From: Acidaminococcus hominis
Lineage (GTDB): Bacteria > Bacillota > Negativicutes > Acidaminococcales > Acidaminococcaceae
Direction: 5' to 3'
Assembly: GCF_900291475.1 (NCBI RefSeq)
Contig: NZ_OLMM01000001.1
Coordinates: 15,592-66,140 of the forward strand
DNA length: 50,549 bases
Of the stretch, positions 8,029 to 14,069 are shown one piece after another. The number at the start of each line of letters is the position of its first letter. The first letter of the stretch is position 1. The position numbers were made by a program, and so were the translations under genes. The notes beneath the pieces are model-generated. The model saw nothing but the letters and a program-made list of their open reading frames with translations. It searched no databases and was not told the origin of the DNA.

Positions 8029-8964
8029 ATGGCAACGGGATTTAAAGGGTTGAACGACCTGGGAAAAGTACTGGCGGCGCAGGAAAAGAGCATTGTGCAG
8101 AGTGCCCAAAAGCGGGCCTCGGAGGAGCGGCAGGCTGACGGGAATACGCAGCAAACCCAGCTGGAGGCGAGGGGAACGGGATCTGCGGCAGTAAGCGCTG
8201 GAGCGGCTACCAGCAGGGGACTGGGGAACAAGCCTGGGGTGAGGGTCCAAAAGCGGGTGGCTTACGAGGAAGATGAGCCTTGGGCGTTTCGGCCCCTGAG
8301 GAACTTTACGATTTTTGTGGCTGCGTGTTTTGTACTGATGTATGGGGTTATCAGCTTTTATGGACCTGAGCAGGATTATGGCTCTGAACCCCAGCAGAAG
8401 ACCGTGCAGCAGCAGAAACCGGCGTCAAAACCGGCTCCGGCACCAGAACCGAAACCGGAACCAGAGCCCACGCCAGAGCCGGATCCAGCGCCGCCCCCTA
8501 ACCCGTTTCCGCCGCTGGAGCAAACCCTGCCCCAGAACGGGGTGGAGCTCCCACCGGCCGAGCCTGAACCGTCGTCGCCCCAAACGTATTTTGAGTTTGA
8601 CGGGTATGTGGATACGCTGGAGTCGTTGAACCGGGAAGCAGAGGACCTGGCGTTTGAGATGGATTTCAACCAACCCTGGAAGTATGCCGATATAGAGCGC
8701 TGGTATGCCCAGGCAGAGGATATTGCGGACCGGGCGCTGCGCTGCCGGGATGATCTGGATTTTGTGGATTGCCCTTCCGAGGAGGCCCGGGCGGAATTGC
8801 AGAACCTGTTTGTGCTTGTGAACAATAAGGTGGTGAACCGGGCCAATGCCCTGGGCGCCTACAGCCAGCAGCAGTCGCCGAATCTGGACCTGTGGGACGC
8901 GGAAGATGCGGATAACCAGTACAGGAATCAGTATGATGATTTTAGTTTGGAGTATGAGTATTGA
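8029..8964 (+). CDS. single-pass membrane protein B, paralogue of A
   Basis: Of 311 residues, the first 85 nearly repeat protein A (MATGFKGLNDLGKVLAAQEK, then GNTQQTQLEARGT) and a transmembrane helix lies at about 92-112. Then comes a striking Pro/Glu linker (PEPKPEPEPTPEPDP) and an acidic external helical domain with motif NLFVLVNNKVVNRANALGAYS. The external domains of A and B are much less alike than their tails, and at DNA level the first 230 bases are almost the same, which points to a recent duplication or gene conversion limited to the tail. A 146-base spacer separates the two genes. RBS GGGGGGAGAG. No function is known to me. Confidence 0.75.
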   Translation: MATGFKGLNDLGKVLAAQEKSIVQSAQKRASEERQADGNTQQTQLEARGTGSAAVSAGAATSRGLGNKPGVRVQKRVAYEEDEPWAFRPLRNFTIFVAACFVLMYGVISFYGPEQDYGSEPQQKTVQQQKPASKPAPAPEPKPEPEPTPEPDPAPPPNPFPPLEQTLPQNGVELPPAEPEPSSPQTYFEFDGYVDTLESLNREAEDLAFEMDFNQPWKYADIERWYAQAEDIADRALRCRDDLDFVDCPSEEARAELQNLFVLVNNKVVNRANALGAYSQQQSPNLDLWDAEDADNQYRNQYDDFSLEYEY

Positions 8965-9043
8965 AGGGGTAGATAACAAGCCATTGGTGCGGTCAGCGAA
9001 CTGTTGGTGTGGACGGGCCCATCCCCCTTCCTAGCGTCAGACA

Positions 9044-9174
9044 CCTTCCCGCACTTCCGTGCCCCCTCTGCGCCTCTAGTAGCTTTGAAATAGGCGCATC
9101 TCCCCCATTTCAGCCGTTTCCACGGCGAAATGGAGGAGACGAGGGGTGCGGGAAGGCAAGCGGCCGGCGGCCGC
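9044..9174 (+). repeat. branched 130-bp repeat element, copy 2 (right of Hsp70 operon)
   Basis: It has the same stems as the copy at 1066-1200: CCTTCCCGCAC / GTGCGGGAAGG outside, the TGCGCCT / AGGCGCA and CCATTTC...GAAATGG hairpins inside, then GCGGCC / GGCCGC. Differences are few and mostly in loops or at the ends. It is in the same orientation as copy 1. Confidence 0.7.
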
Positions 9175-9263
9175 AAAAACTGGAAAATACCTGATTAAAC
9201 TTTTGCACTGCCTCTGCCAGTTCTTTTCTGAGAAAACTCTGCTATAGCTGAAAATGTTGCAAT

Positions 9264-9303
9264 AAAAAACTTGCGAAATCTCGTTTGGGTTCGCAAGTTT
9301 TTT
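9264..9303 (+). terminator. terminator, end of Hsp70 operon (bidirectional)
   Basis: AAAAAACTTGCGAA pairs with TTCGCAAGTTTTTT. The stem has A and T runs on both sides, so it can serve the operon on the plus strand and the radical SAM gene that ends at 9405 on the minus strand. Confidence 0.85.
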
Positions 9304-9309
9304 CGTTAT

Positions 9310-9354
9310 GCAGGGTTAGTAAGTAGTGCATATTTGCAGGGGTTGTAAGTAGTG
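9310..9354 (+). repeat. 19-bp direct repeat pair
   Basis: GCAGGGTTAGTAAGTAGTG (9310-9328) and GCAGGGGTTGTAAGTAGTG (9336-9354) differ by two bases. A related GCAGGGTTGTAAGTA is at 1598-1612 on the other side of the operon. Confidence 0.5.
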
Positions 9355-9404
9355 TTTGTATGCAATGTTTATGTGCAGTGTACGTAGGATGGTGTCTGCG
9401 GCTG

Positions 9405-10304
9405 TCAGGGGCGGGGTGGTTTATTGGGCTTTGGGGCGTTCTTTTTGATTTGTTCGTGGTAGAAGTAGTTGACCAAAAGGGGTGGGGCGTCAAAGGGGCG
9501 GGTGAGGCTGTCGTCATTTCTTACGTAGTCCAGGCCGGCTTTTGCGGCGTAGGCCCTGCATTCCTGGTCCAGGGCTTCCCAATAGCTTTTGACGCCTTTT
9601 TGGTAGATTTCCTGGTATAGGGGCAGGAGGTGGGGATATTGCTTCTCGATATAGCGGAGAATGGTGGTTTTGTAGCTTCCCCGGAGGTTCAGGTTTTCCA
9701 GCCAAATCAGCTGACAGTGGTCTCGGGCGCGTTCTATAATGGCTTTTACATCGGTGATGCCGGGGAAAATAGGGGAGATAAAGCAGGTGGTGCGGATGCC
9801 GGCCCGGTGGAAGGCTTCCATAGCGGCCAGACGGCGTTCTATGCTGGGGGCCCGGTCCATGGCCTTCTGGAAGGTTTCGTCCAGGGTGTTGATGGACCAG
9901 GAGACCCGAGCGTCCGGAAAGGTTTTAATCAGGTCCAGGTCCCGGAGAATCAGGTCGCTTTTGGTGGCAATGGAAAGGCGGGCGCCGCTGCCCTGGAGCT
10001 GGGTGAGCAGGGCCCGGGTACGGCCGTATTTTGCTTCTTCGGGCAGGTAGGGGTCGGTTACGGAGCCCAGGAAGATTTCTTTGCCGGCGTATTTTTCGGG
10101 GTGCTTGAGCTCAGACCAGTATTTCACGTCCAGGAAGGTGCCCCAGGGCTCGGGGTGGCCGGTGAAACGTTTCATGAAGGAGGCGTAGCAATACAGGCAG
10201 CCGTGGGTGCAGCCTACGTAGGGGTTGGCGGCGTATTCGCAGACGGGCAGGTTGGATTTGGAGAGGATGCTTTTGACGGGGATTTCCCGGAGAAGTAGGG
10301 TCAT
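9405..10304 (-). CDS. radical SAM protein, SPL-like family
   Basis: This 299-residue protein has the radical SAM cluster motif GCTHGCLYCYA (C32, C36, C39), which binds a 4Fe-4S cluster and S-adenosylmethionine. NPYVGC..GCLYCYA...F and LGSVTDPYLPEE are typical of the spore-photoproduct-lyase-like / Rv2578c-like radical SAM group. Members outside spore formers have no settled function, and nothing here argues for sporulation. Its ATG is followed upstream (own strand) by GGAGCCTCC-type sequence and it runs towards the Hsp70 operon, sharing a terminator at 9264-9303. The C-terminus is basic and proline-rich (KKNAPKPNKPPRP). Confidence 0.85.
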   Translation of the reverse strand: MTLLLREIPVKSILSKSNLPVCEYAANPYVGCTHGCLYCYASFMKRFTGHPEPWGTFLDVKYWSELKHPEKYAGKEIFLGSVTDPYLPEEAKYGRTRALLTQLQGSGARLSIATKSDLILRDLDLIKTFPDARVSWSINTLDETFQKAMDRAPSIERRLAAMEAFHRAGIRTTCFISPIFPGITDVKAIIERARDHCQLIWLENLNLRGSYKTTILRYIEKQYPHLLPLYQEIYQKGVKSYWEALDQECRAYAAKAGLDYVRNDDSLTRPFDAPPLLVNYFYHEQIKKNAPKPNKPPRP

Positions 10305-10385
10305 GGGGGAGGCTCCTTTCTGGAAAGCAATAAACGGTATTTCTCTCAGTATAGCATAGCTGCTGTGGGTTTCAGGGGAAAAGTC

Positions 10386-10414
10386 TTGACAGGAGGGAAA
10401 ATTTGGAATACCAT
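10386..10414 (+). promoter_or_regulatory. possible promoter of the ABM-domain gene
   Basis: TTGACA (10386-10391), 17-base spacer, TACCAT (10409-10414, four of six consensus bases). It lies 59 bases before the gene start. Confidence 0.45.
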
Positions 10415-10472
10415 AACCCTAGAGAAGAAATGTAATAAATTACATGACAATAAAATTAAAGGAGGCAGCAGT

Positions 10473-10760
10473 ATGCTTGCAGTATTTGCCAAATGTATTG
10501 TACAAAAAGGTCAGGAAGGGGAATTCTTGAAGCTGGCCCATGCGCTGGCGGAAAAAAGCCGGGAGGAAGCAAAGAATGTCAGCTATGATGTGCTGACGGA
10601 TCCTCAAGGCACGGACAATGCCTATTATTTCCTGGAAAAATGGCAGGACAAGGCGGGGCTGGACCTGCATATGCAGCAGCAATATTTTGTGGATACCATT
10701 GCCGCTGTGGGCAAAATCTCCGAAGGGGACCTGGAAATTCACCTGTACGAAACGGTGTGA
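10473..10760 (+). CDS. antibiotic biosynthesis monooxygenase (ABM) domain protein
   Basis: This 95-residue single-domain protein of the ferredoxin-like ABM fold begins MLAVFAKCIVQKGQEGEFL and has a central YYFLEKWQDKAGLDLHMQQ block typical of the family (the ..E.W.....H...pattern). Family members include quinol monooxygenase YgiN and small haem- or aldehyde-handling enzymes; the substrate cannot be read from sequence. The start is the ATG behind AAAGGAGGCAGCAGT, an excellent ribosome-binding site, rather than upstream in-frame codons. The 281 bases that follow hold no supported gene. Confidence 0.8.
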   Translation: MLAVFAKCIVQKGQEGEFLKLAHALAEKSREEAKNVSYDVLTDPQGTDNAYYFLEKWQDKAGLDLHMQQQYFVDTIAAVGKISEGDLEIHLYETV

Positions 10761-11041
10761 GGACCGTGACGGAAGAAAAGATCCGGAAATCACCAAGCTG
10801 CTGGGCAGCGAAACCTGGCTGCGCATTCTCCAGTGGCTGAAGGCGGCGAATCAGAATTTTCCGCCGCCCAGCTGCGAAGGGACGGGGTCTGCGGCCAGGG
10901 CTTTCAGGAGAAGGCGGACCGGGCTGTTAACCTTCCCGCGGTGGGGGAAGTGAACCTATTAGCGGCGCAATGAGGCTGGGATTCAGGCCTAGGTGGAGCA
11001 TCTTGGAAAGCAACTGTAGAAATACTGAAAGAAGGCTTAGT
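10761..11041. other. intergenic, possible gene remnant
   Basis: No gene with a ribosome-binding site is present. A plus-strand frame reads ITKLLGSETWLRILQWLKAA and then loses sense, as if a small helical protein had decayed. GGCGG / CCGCC around 10844-10870 can form a hairpin but has no T-run. Confidence 0.35.
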
Positions 11042-11995
11042 ATGGGACTTTTACGGAAAACGGCTCTTTTGCTGGGGCTGACGGTATGTTTGGCAGGGAC
11101 GGGCATGGCCTCTGCGGCGCAGGCGGAAAAGGCACCTTCTGGTCTCCGGTATTTTATGCAAAAGCCGGGGGTAAAGGGCAGCAGTACGCCCTACGGCAAT
11201 AATCTGAAGCAGGGCCATTATATCCAGGCCGGGGACGCCAAGCTGTACTACGAGGTGTACGGGACGCCCGAAACCGGGTCCCCAGTTTTCGTTTTTCATG
11301 GGGGCGGGGTGGGTACGCCCTACGAAATGGGCGGCCTGATTGATAAGCTGCGCCCCAACCATCAGGTGATTGTGGTTTCTACCCGGGGTCACGGCCGCTC
11401 GGAAATAGGCCACACGCCGCTTACCTATGAGCAGAAGGCCCAGGATATGCTGACGGTGATGCGCACCGTCACTAGGCGGCCGGCCACCCTGCTGGGGTTC
11501 AGCGATGGGGCCTATACGGCCTATGAAGTGGCGGTGCTGGCGCCCCAGGCGGTGGACCGGCTTGTGGCCATCGGGGCGGGGACGCTGAAAGCGGGGTACT
11601 TCAAACCGGGACTTACGGTGGAAGACCTGCGGAAAACCGACCCGGCTTTTGTGGAGCAGCAGCTGGGGCTGATGCCGGAGCCGGAGCGGTACCAGGAATT
11701 TCTCACCAACTATATGCAGTTCTGGAGCAAGCTGCACGTAGGGAAGGAGACCTTTGGGTCCATCCAGTGCCCGGTGCTGCTGATCGTAGGGGACGAGGAC
11801 GACCATGCGCCGGTGGCGACGGTACTGGAAGCCCACCAGCTGCTTCCCAACTCCCGGCTGTGCGTAGTGCCCAAGGCCTGGCATACGGCCTTTTTGGACA
11901 ACTTCCAGGTAACCTGGGACGCCATCCACCCCTTTGTGGAGGCGGAGCGCAGCAGTCTGGTGTCCAGCAAAAAGCTGCCTCAAAATAACCAGTAG
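11042..11995 (+). CDS. exported alpha/beta hydrolase
   Basis: This 317-residue protein begins with a signal peptide (MGLLRKTALLLGLTVCLAGT followed by GMASAAQA, cleavage near residue 28). The alpha/beta-hydrolase fold shows HGGG (oxyanion region), nucleophile elbow GFSDGA, acid in VGDEDDH and catalytic His in KAWHTAF. It resembles proline-iminopeptidase/esterase-like secreted hydrolases; the substrate is unknown. An in-frame upstream extension exists, but the signal peptide fixes the start at 11042. The ribosome-binding site (GAAGG) is weak. In a diderm cell it would act in the periplasm. Confidence 0.8.
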   Translation: MGLLRKTALLLGLTVCLAGTGMASAAQAEKAPSGLRYFMQKPGVKGSSTPYGNNLKQGHYIQAGDAKLYYEVYGTPETGSPVFVFHGGGVGTPYEMGGLIDKLRPNHQVIVVSTRGHGRSEIGHTPLTYEQKAQDMLTVMRTVTRRPATLLGFSDGAYTAYEVAVLAPQAVDRLVAIGAGTLKAGYFKPGLTVEDLRKTDPAFVEQQLGLMPEPERYQEFLTNYMQFWSKLHVGKETFGSIQCPVLLIVGDEDDHAPVATVLEAHQLLPNSRLCVVPKAWHTAFLDNFQVTWDAIHPFVEAERSSLVSSKKLPQNNQ

Positions 11996-12023
11996 AAGCC
12001 ATAGGCCGAGGAACAGAAAGCGC

Positions 12024-12052
12024 TTGTCCCCCGGCCTTTTCTATGGTATGAT
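12024..12052 (+). promoter_or_regulatory. promoter of the fluoride operon
   Basis: TTGTCC (12024-12029), exactly 17 bases, TATGAT (12047-12052). The start point would fall about 5 bases before the riboswitch. Confidence 0.75.
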
Positions 12053-12061
12053 ACATCACAT

Positions 12062-12120
12062 CGGGAATGAAGTTCTCCCACGGCAATTGCCGAAACCGCG
12101 TAAAGCTGACGACTTCTGCA
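12062..12120 (+). ncRNA. fluoride riboswitch (crcB motif)
   Basis: The sequence follows the fluoride-riboswitch consensus: GGGAATGAAGTTCTCCC (first stem and loop), a CGGCAATTGCCG variable hairpin, AAACCGC, then GCTGACGACTTCTGC. The known motif has GG.GATG...TCTCC...AACCGCC...GGCTGATGACTTCTAC. It binds fluoride and switches on export genes. Here it precedes two fluC genes and its 3' part forms one arm of a terminator (12105-12150), so fluoride binding should allow read-through. Confidence 0.9.
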
Positions 12121-12150
12121 CAGGCAGAGGGGACGTCGGCTTATTTTTTT
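12105..12150 (+). terminator. riboswitch-controlled terminator
   Basis: GCTGACG (12105-12111) pairs with CGTCGGC (12134-12140), with an inner CTTCTGC / GCAGAGG stem, followed by TTATTTTTTT. The left arm is the 3' strand of the fluoride aptamer, so the two structures exclude each other. Confidence 0.85.
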
Positions 12151-12187
12151 CTAAGGCGGGCAAGAAACGAAACTGAAGGAGGCTTTC

Positions 12188-12583
12188 ATGCGCAAATATC
12201 TATTTGTCGGGTGCGGCGGGTTTCTGGGGGCCCTGCTGCGGTACTGGGTGAAGGGGCTTTCCCTTGGCCAGCTGCCGGAGGTGATTCCCCTGCACACCCT
12301 GGGCATCAACGTACTGGGGGCTTTTCTCATTGCCCTGATTTCCACGGTGGCCTACGAGGTCTGGGAGTTTGACGGGGATCTGCGGCTGGGGCTGACTACG
12401 GGCCTCTTGGGGGCGTTTACCACCTTTTCCACCTTGTGCAAGGAAACGGTGAACCTGTGGCGGGCCGGGCAGGAAAATCTGGCGCTGTCCTATGTAGGGC
12501 TGAGTATTTCCCTGGGGCTTCTGGCGGCTTTTGCCGGCGTGGTGCTGGCCCGGGGGCTGGGGCTCCTGCGGCAGCGGGACTAA
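12188..12583 (+). CDS. fluC1: fluoride channel FluC subunit 1
   Basis: This 131-residue, four-helix membrane protein of the CrcB/FluC family shows the family signatures GGFLGALLRYW at the N-terminus, GINVLGAFLIAL (conserved Asn in helix 2) and GLLGAFTTFSTLCKE (the FTTFST break in helix 3 that lines the pore). FluC dimers pass fluoride out of the cell. Together with the next gene it would form a heterodimeric channel, as in other Firmicutes. It starts behind GAAGGAGGCTTTC and lies directly downstream of a fluoride riboswitch. Confidence 0.95.
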   Translation: MRKYLFVGCGGFLGALLRYWVKGLSLGQLPEVIPLHTLGINVLGAFLIALISTVAYEVWEFDGDLRLGLTTGLLGAFTTFSTLCKETVNLWRAGQENLALSYVGLSISLGLLAAFAGVVLARGLGLLRQRD

Positions 12584-12593
12584 GGAGGAAGCG

Positions 12594-12944
12594 ATGGACT
12601 ATTTATGGGTAGGAATAGGCGGCGTGCTGGGGGGACTGTGCCGGTTCCAGGCTGGGCGCTCCATTTCTCAGCGGGCGGACACGGATTTTCCCCTGGGGAC
12701 GTTTTGCATCAATCTGGTGGGGGCACTGCTCCTGGGGCTGCTGTCCAGTTTGGAGGCGCCAAAAACGGCGTACCTGCTCTTGGGTGAGGGCTTCTGCGGG
12801 GCGTTTACCACTTTTTCCACGTTTATGTACGAGGGCTTTGGACTGCTGCAAAACCGGGATTCCCGGAATGCGGTGCTGTACCTGGGGGGTACGGTGGTGC
12901 TGGGGCTGGTGGGCTACTGTGCCGGCTATGCCCTGGGGAGCTAG
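12594..12944 (+). CDS. fluC2: fluoride channel FluC subunit 2
   Basis: This 116-residue CrcB/FluC protein has GGVLGGLCRFQAG, INLVGALLLG and GFCGAFTTFSTFMYE, so both pore signatures are kept. It begins 11 bases after subunit 1 behind AAGGAGGAAGCG. The two subunits are clearly different in sequence, as expected for obligate heterodimers with the subunits in opposite orientation. Charged residues are few; helices are about 4-22, 33-52, 62-88 and 95-113 by eye. Confidence 0.95.
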   Translation: MDYLWVGIGGVLGGLCRFQAGRSISQRADTDFPLGTFCINLVGALLLGLLSSLEAPKTAYLLLGEGFCGAFTTFSTFMYEGFGLLQNRDSRNAVLYLGGTVVLGLVGYCAGYALGS

Positions 12945-12958
12945 AAGGAGGAGTAACT

Positions 12959-13303
12959 ATGCAAACAGGCGAAGCTTGTGAAATGCTGAAAATCTACGTA
13001 GGGGACGATGCCCGCTGGGAAGGCCACAGCCTGCATACGGCCCTTTTGCGGAAGCTAAAGGAGCTGGGGGTGGCCGGGGTGACGGTTACCCGGGGCATTG
13101 CCGGCTATGGGGAGGGGAAGGCCATCCATACGGAACGGCTGCTGACCCTCAGCGACGACCTGCCCATTGTCCTGGAAGCGGTGGACCGCAAAGAGAAGAT
13201 CCAGGAAGTGATTCCTGTGCTTCAGGAAATGGTCACGGAGGGGCTGATGCTGGTGACGGAGGTCACTGTGCTCCACTATGGGAAGAAGCGGGACACTTTG
13301 TAA
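12959..13303 (+). CDS. DUF190 protein of the fluoride operon
   Basis: This 114-residue soluble protein of the DUF190 family shows KIYVGDDARWEGHSLHTALL, GVTVTRGIAGYG, LPIVLEAVDRKEKI and a beta-rich end. The fold is PII/ACT-like. DUF190 genes repeatedly sit beside crcB/fluC, which suggests a role in fluoride response, but no biochemical function is established to my knowledge. It starts 14 bases after fluC2 behind AGAAGGAGGAGTAAC and is covered by the same riboswitch. Confidence 0.85.
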   Translation: MQTGEACEMLKIYVGDDARWEGHSLHTALLRKLKELGVAGVTVTRGIAGYGEGKAIHTERLLTLSDDLPIVLEAVDRKEKIQEVIPVLQEMVTEGLMLVTEVTVLHYGKKRDTL

Positions 13304-13322
13304 AGCAGAAAATGTGTAAGTG

Positions 13323-13370
13323 CCGGAACTTCGGAAAAAATTTGCCGAAATTCCGGTACTTTTGTATAAT
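13323..13370 (+). promoter_or_regulatory. rrf2 promoter with overlapping dyad
   Basis: The -35 box TTGCCG (13342-13347) and -10 box TATAAT (13365-13370) are 17 bases apart. A dyad CCGGAACTTCGG / CCGAAATTCCGG (13323-13334 with 13345-13356) covers the -35. It may be an operator for the Rrf2 protein encoded next, or a terminator for the fluoride operon (TTTTG follows after TAC), or both. Confidence 0.65.
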
Positions 13371-13420
13371 GTAAGGAAAGAGGTTACGATAAGGTTAGAG
13401 AACAAAGTCGAGGTACAATT

Positions 13421-13861
13421 ATGCAGATATCTACCAAATTTACCATTGCCATCCACGTGCTGACGGCGGTGGAATATTTTTCCAAGGATTATAAGGTGAC
13501 CAGCGAATTCCTGGCGGGCAGCGTAGGCAGCAATCCGGTAATTATCCGGAACATCATGCTCCAGCTGAAGGACGCCGGGCTCATCGAAATCAAGCGGGGG
13601 CCGGGGGGCATCCACCTGTTAAAGCCCTTGAACGAAATTACATTCCTGGACGTGTACAAAGCCGTGGAAACCAGCAGCCACGAGGACCTGTTCCGCTTCC
13701 ACGAAAATCCCAATCCCCAGTGTCCGGTAGGGCATAACATTCATGACAGCCTGGACAATATCCTGCACCAGATCCAGGCGGATTTTGAGGCGGATCTGGC
13801 CCGGCACAAGGTGGGGGAAGTGTACCGGAAGGTACTAAAGGATTTGGGTATGGAAAAGTAG
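13421..13861 (+). CDS. Rrf2-family transcriptional regulator
   Basis: This 146-residue protein has an N-terminal winged helix (MQISTKFTIAIHVLTAVEYF, YKVTSEFLAGSVGSNPVIIR as the recognition region) and the wing KRGPGGIHLLKP characteristic of Rrf2 proteins. Only one cysteine (NPQCPVGHNI) stands where IscR/NsrR carry a three-cysteine iron-sulphur site, so it resembles the cluster-free YwnA/CymR side of the family. The dyad over its own -35 suggests autoregulation (inference). It is closed by a strong terminator at 13893. Confidence 0.9.
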   Translation: MQISTKFTIAIHVLTAVEYFSKDYKVTSEFLAGSVGSNPVIIRNIMLQLKDAGLIEIKRGPGGIHLLKPLNEITFLDVYKAVETSSHEDLFRFHENPNPQCPVGHNIHDSLDNILHQIQADFEADLARHKVGEVYRKVLKDLGMEK

Positions 13862-13892
13862 AAAAGAAATGGGAAAAAGAAAAGGGAAAAAG

Positions 13893-13942
13893 AAAACTCT
13901 GCCGTTTGGGCCATAAGGAGGCCTGGACGGCGGAGTTTTTTT
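13893..13942 (+). terminator. terminator after rrf2 gene
   Basis: AAAACTCTGCCGT pairs with ACGGCGGAGTTTT around GGGCC...GGCC, followed by a T run. Confidence 0.9.
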
Positions 13943-14069
13943 GTGGGGGTGCAATTTGTATACGTTCGTATAATTGTCAAGACGTGGTCTTGCTGTTATG
14001 CTAAAAATGGTATTTTATGCGTCTGGCAATGTGGCCAGTGATTTGCAGAAAAGAAAGTGGGGATGCAGG

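Larger units (their letters stand above)
8965..9404. other. intergenic region after the Hsp70 operon
   Basis: No gene is present. It holds a TTGGTGCGGTCAGCGAAC segment (8982-8999) repeated in part near 23206, the second branched element, a terminator and a pair of 19-bp direct repeats, each listed separately. Confidence 0.6.

Noticed and set aside
9630-10298. 222-codon plus-strand frame opposite the radical SAM gene
   Set aside because: It is antisense to a well-supported gene and glycine/valine-biased without motifs.
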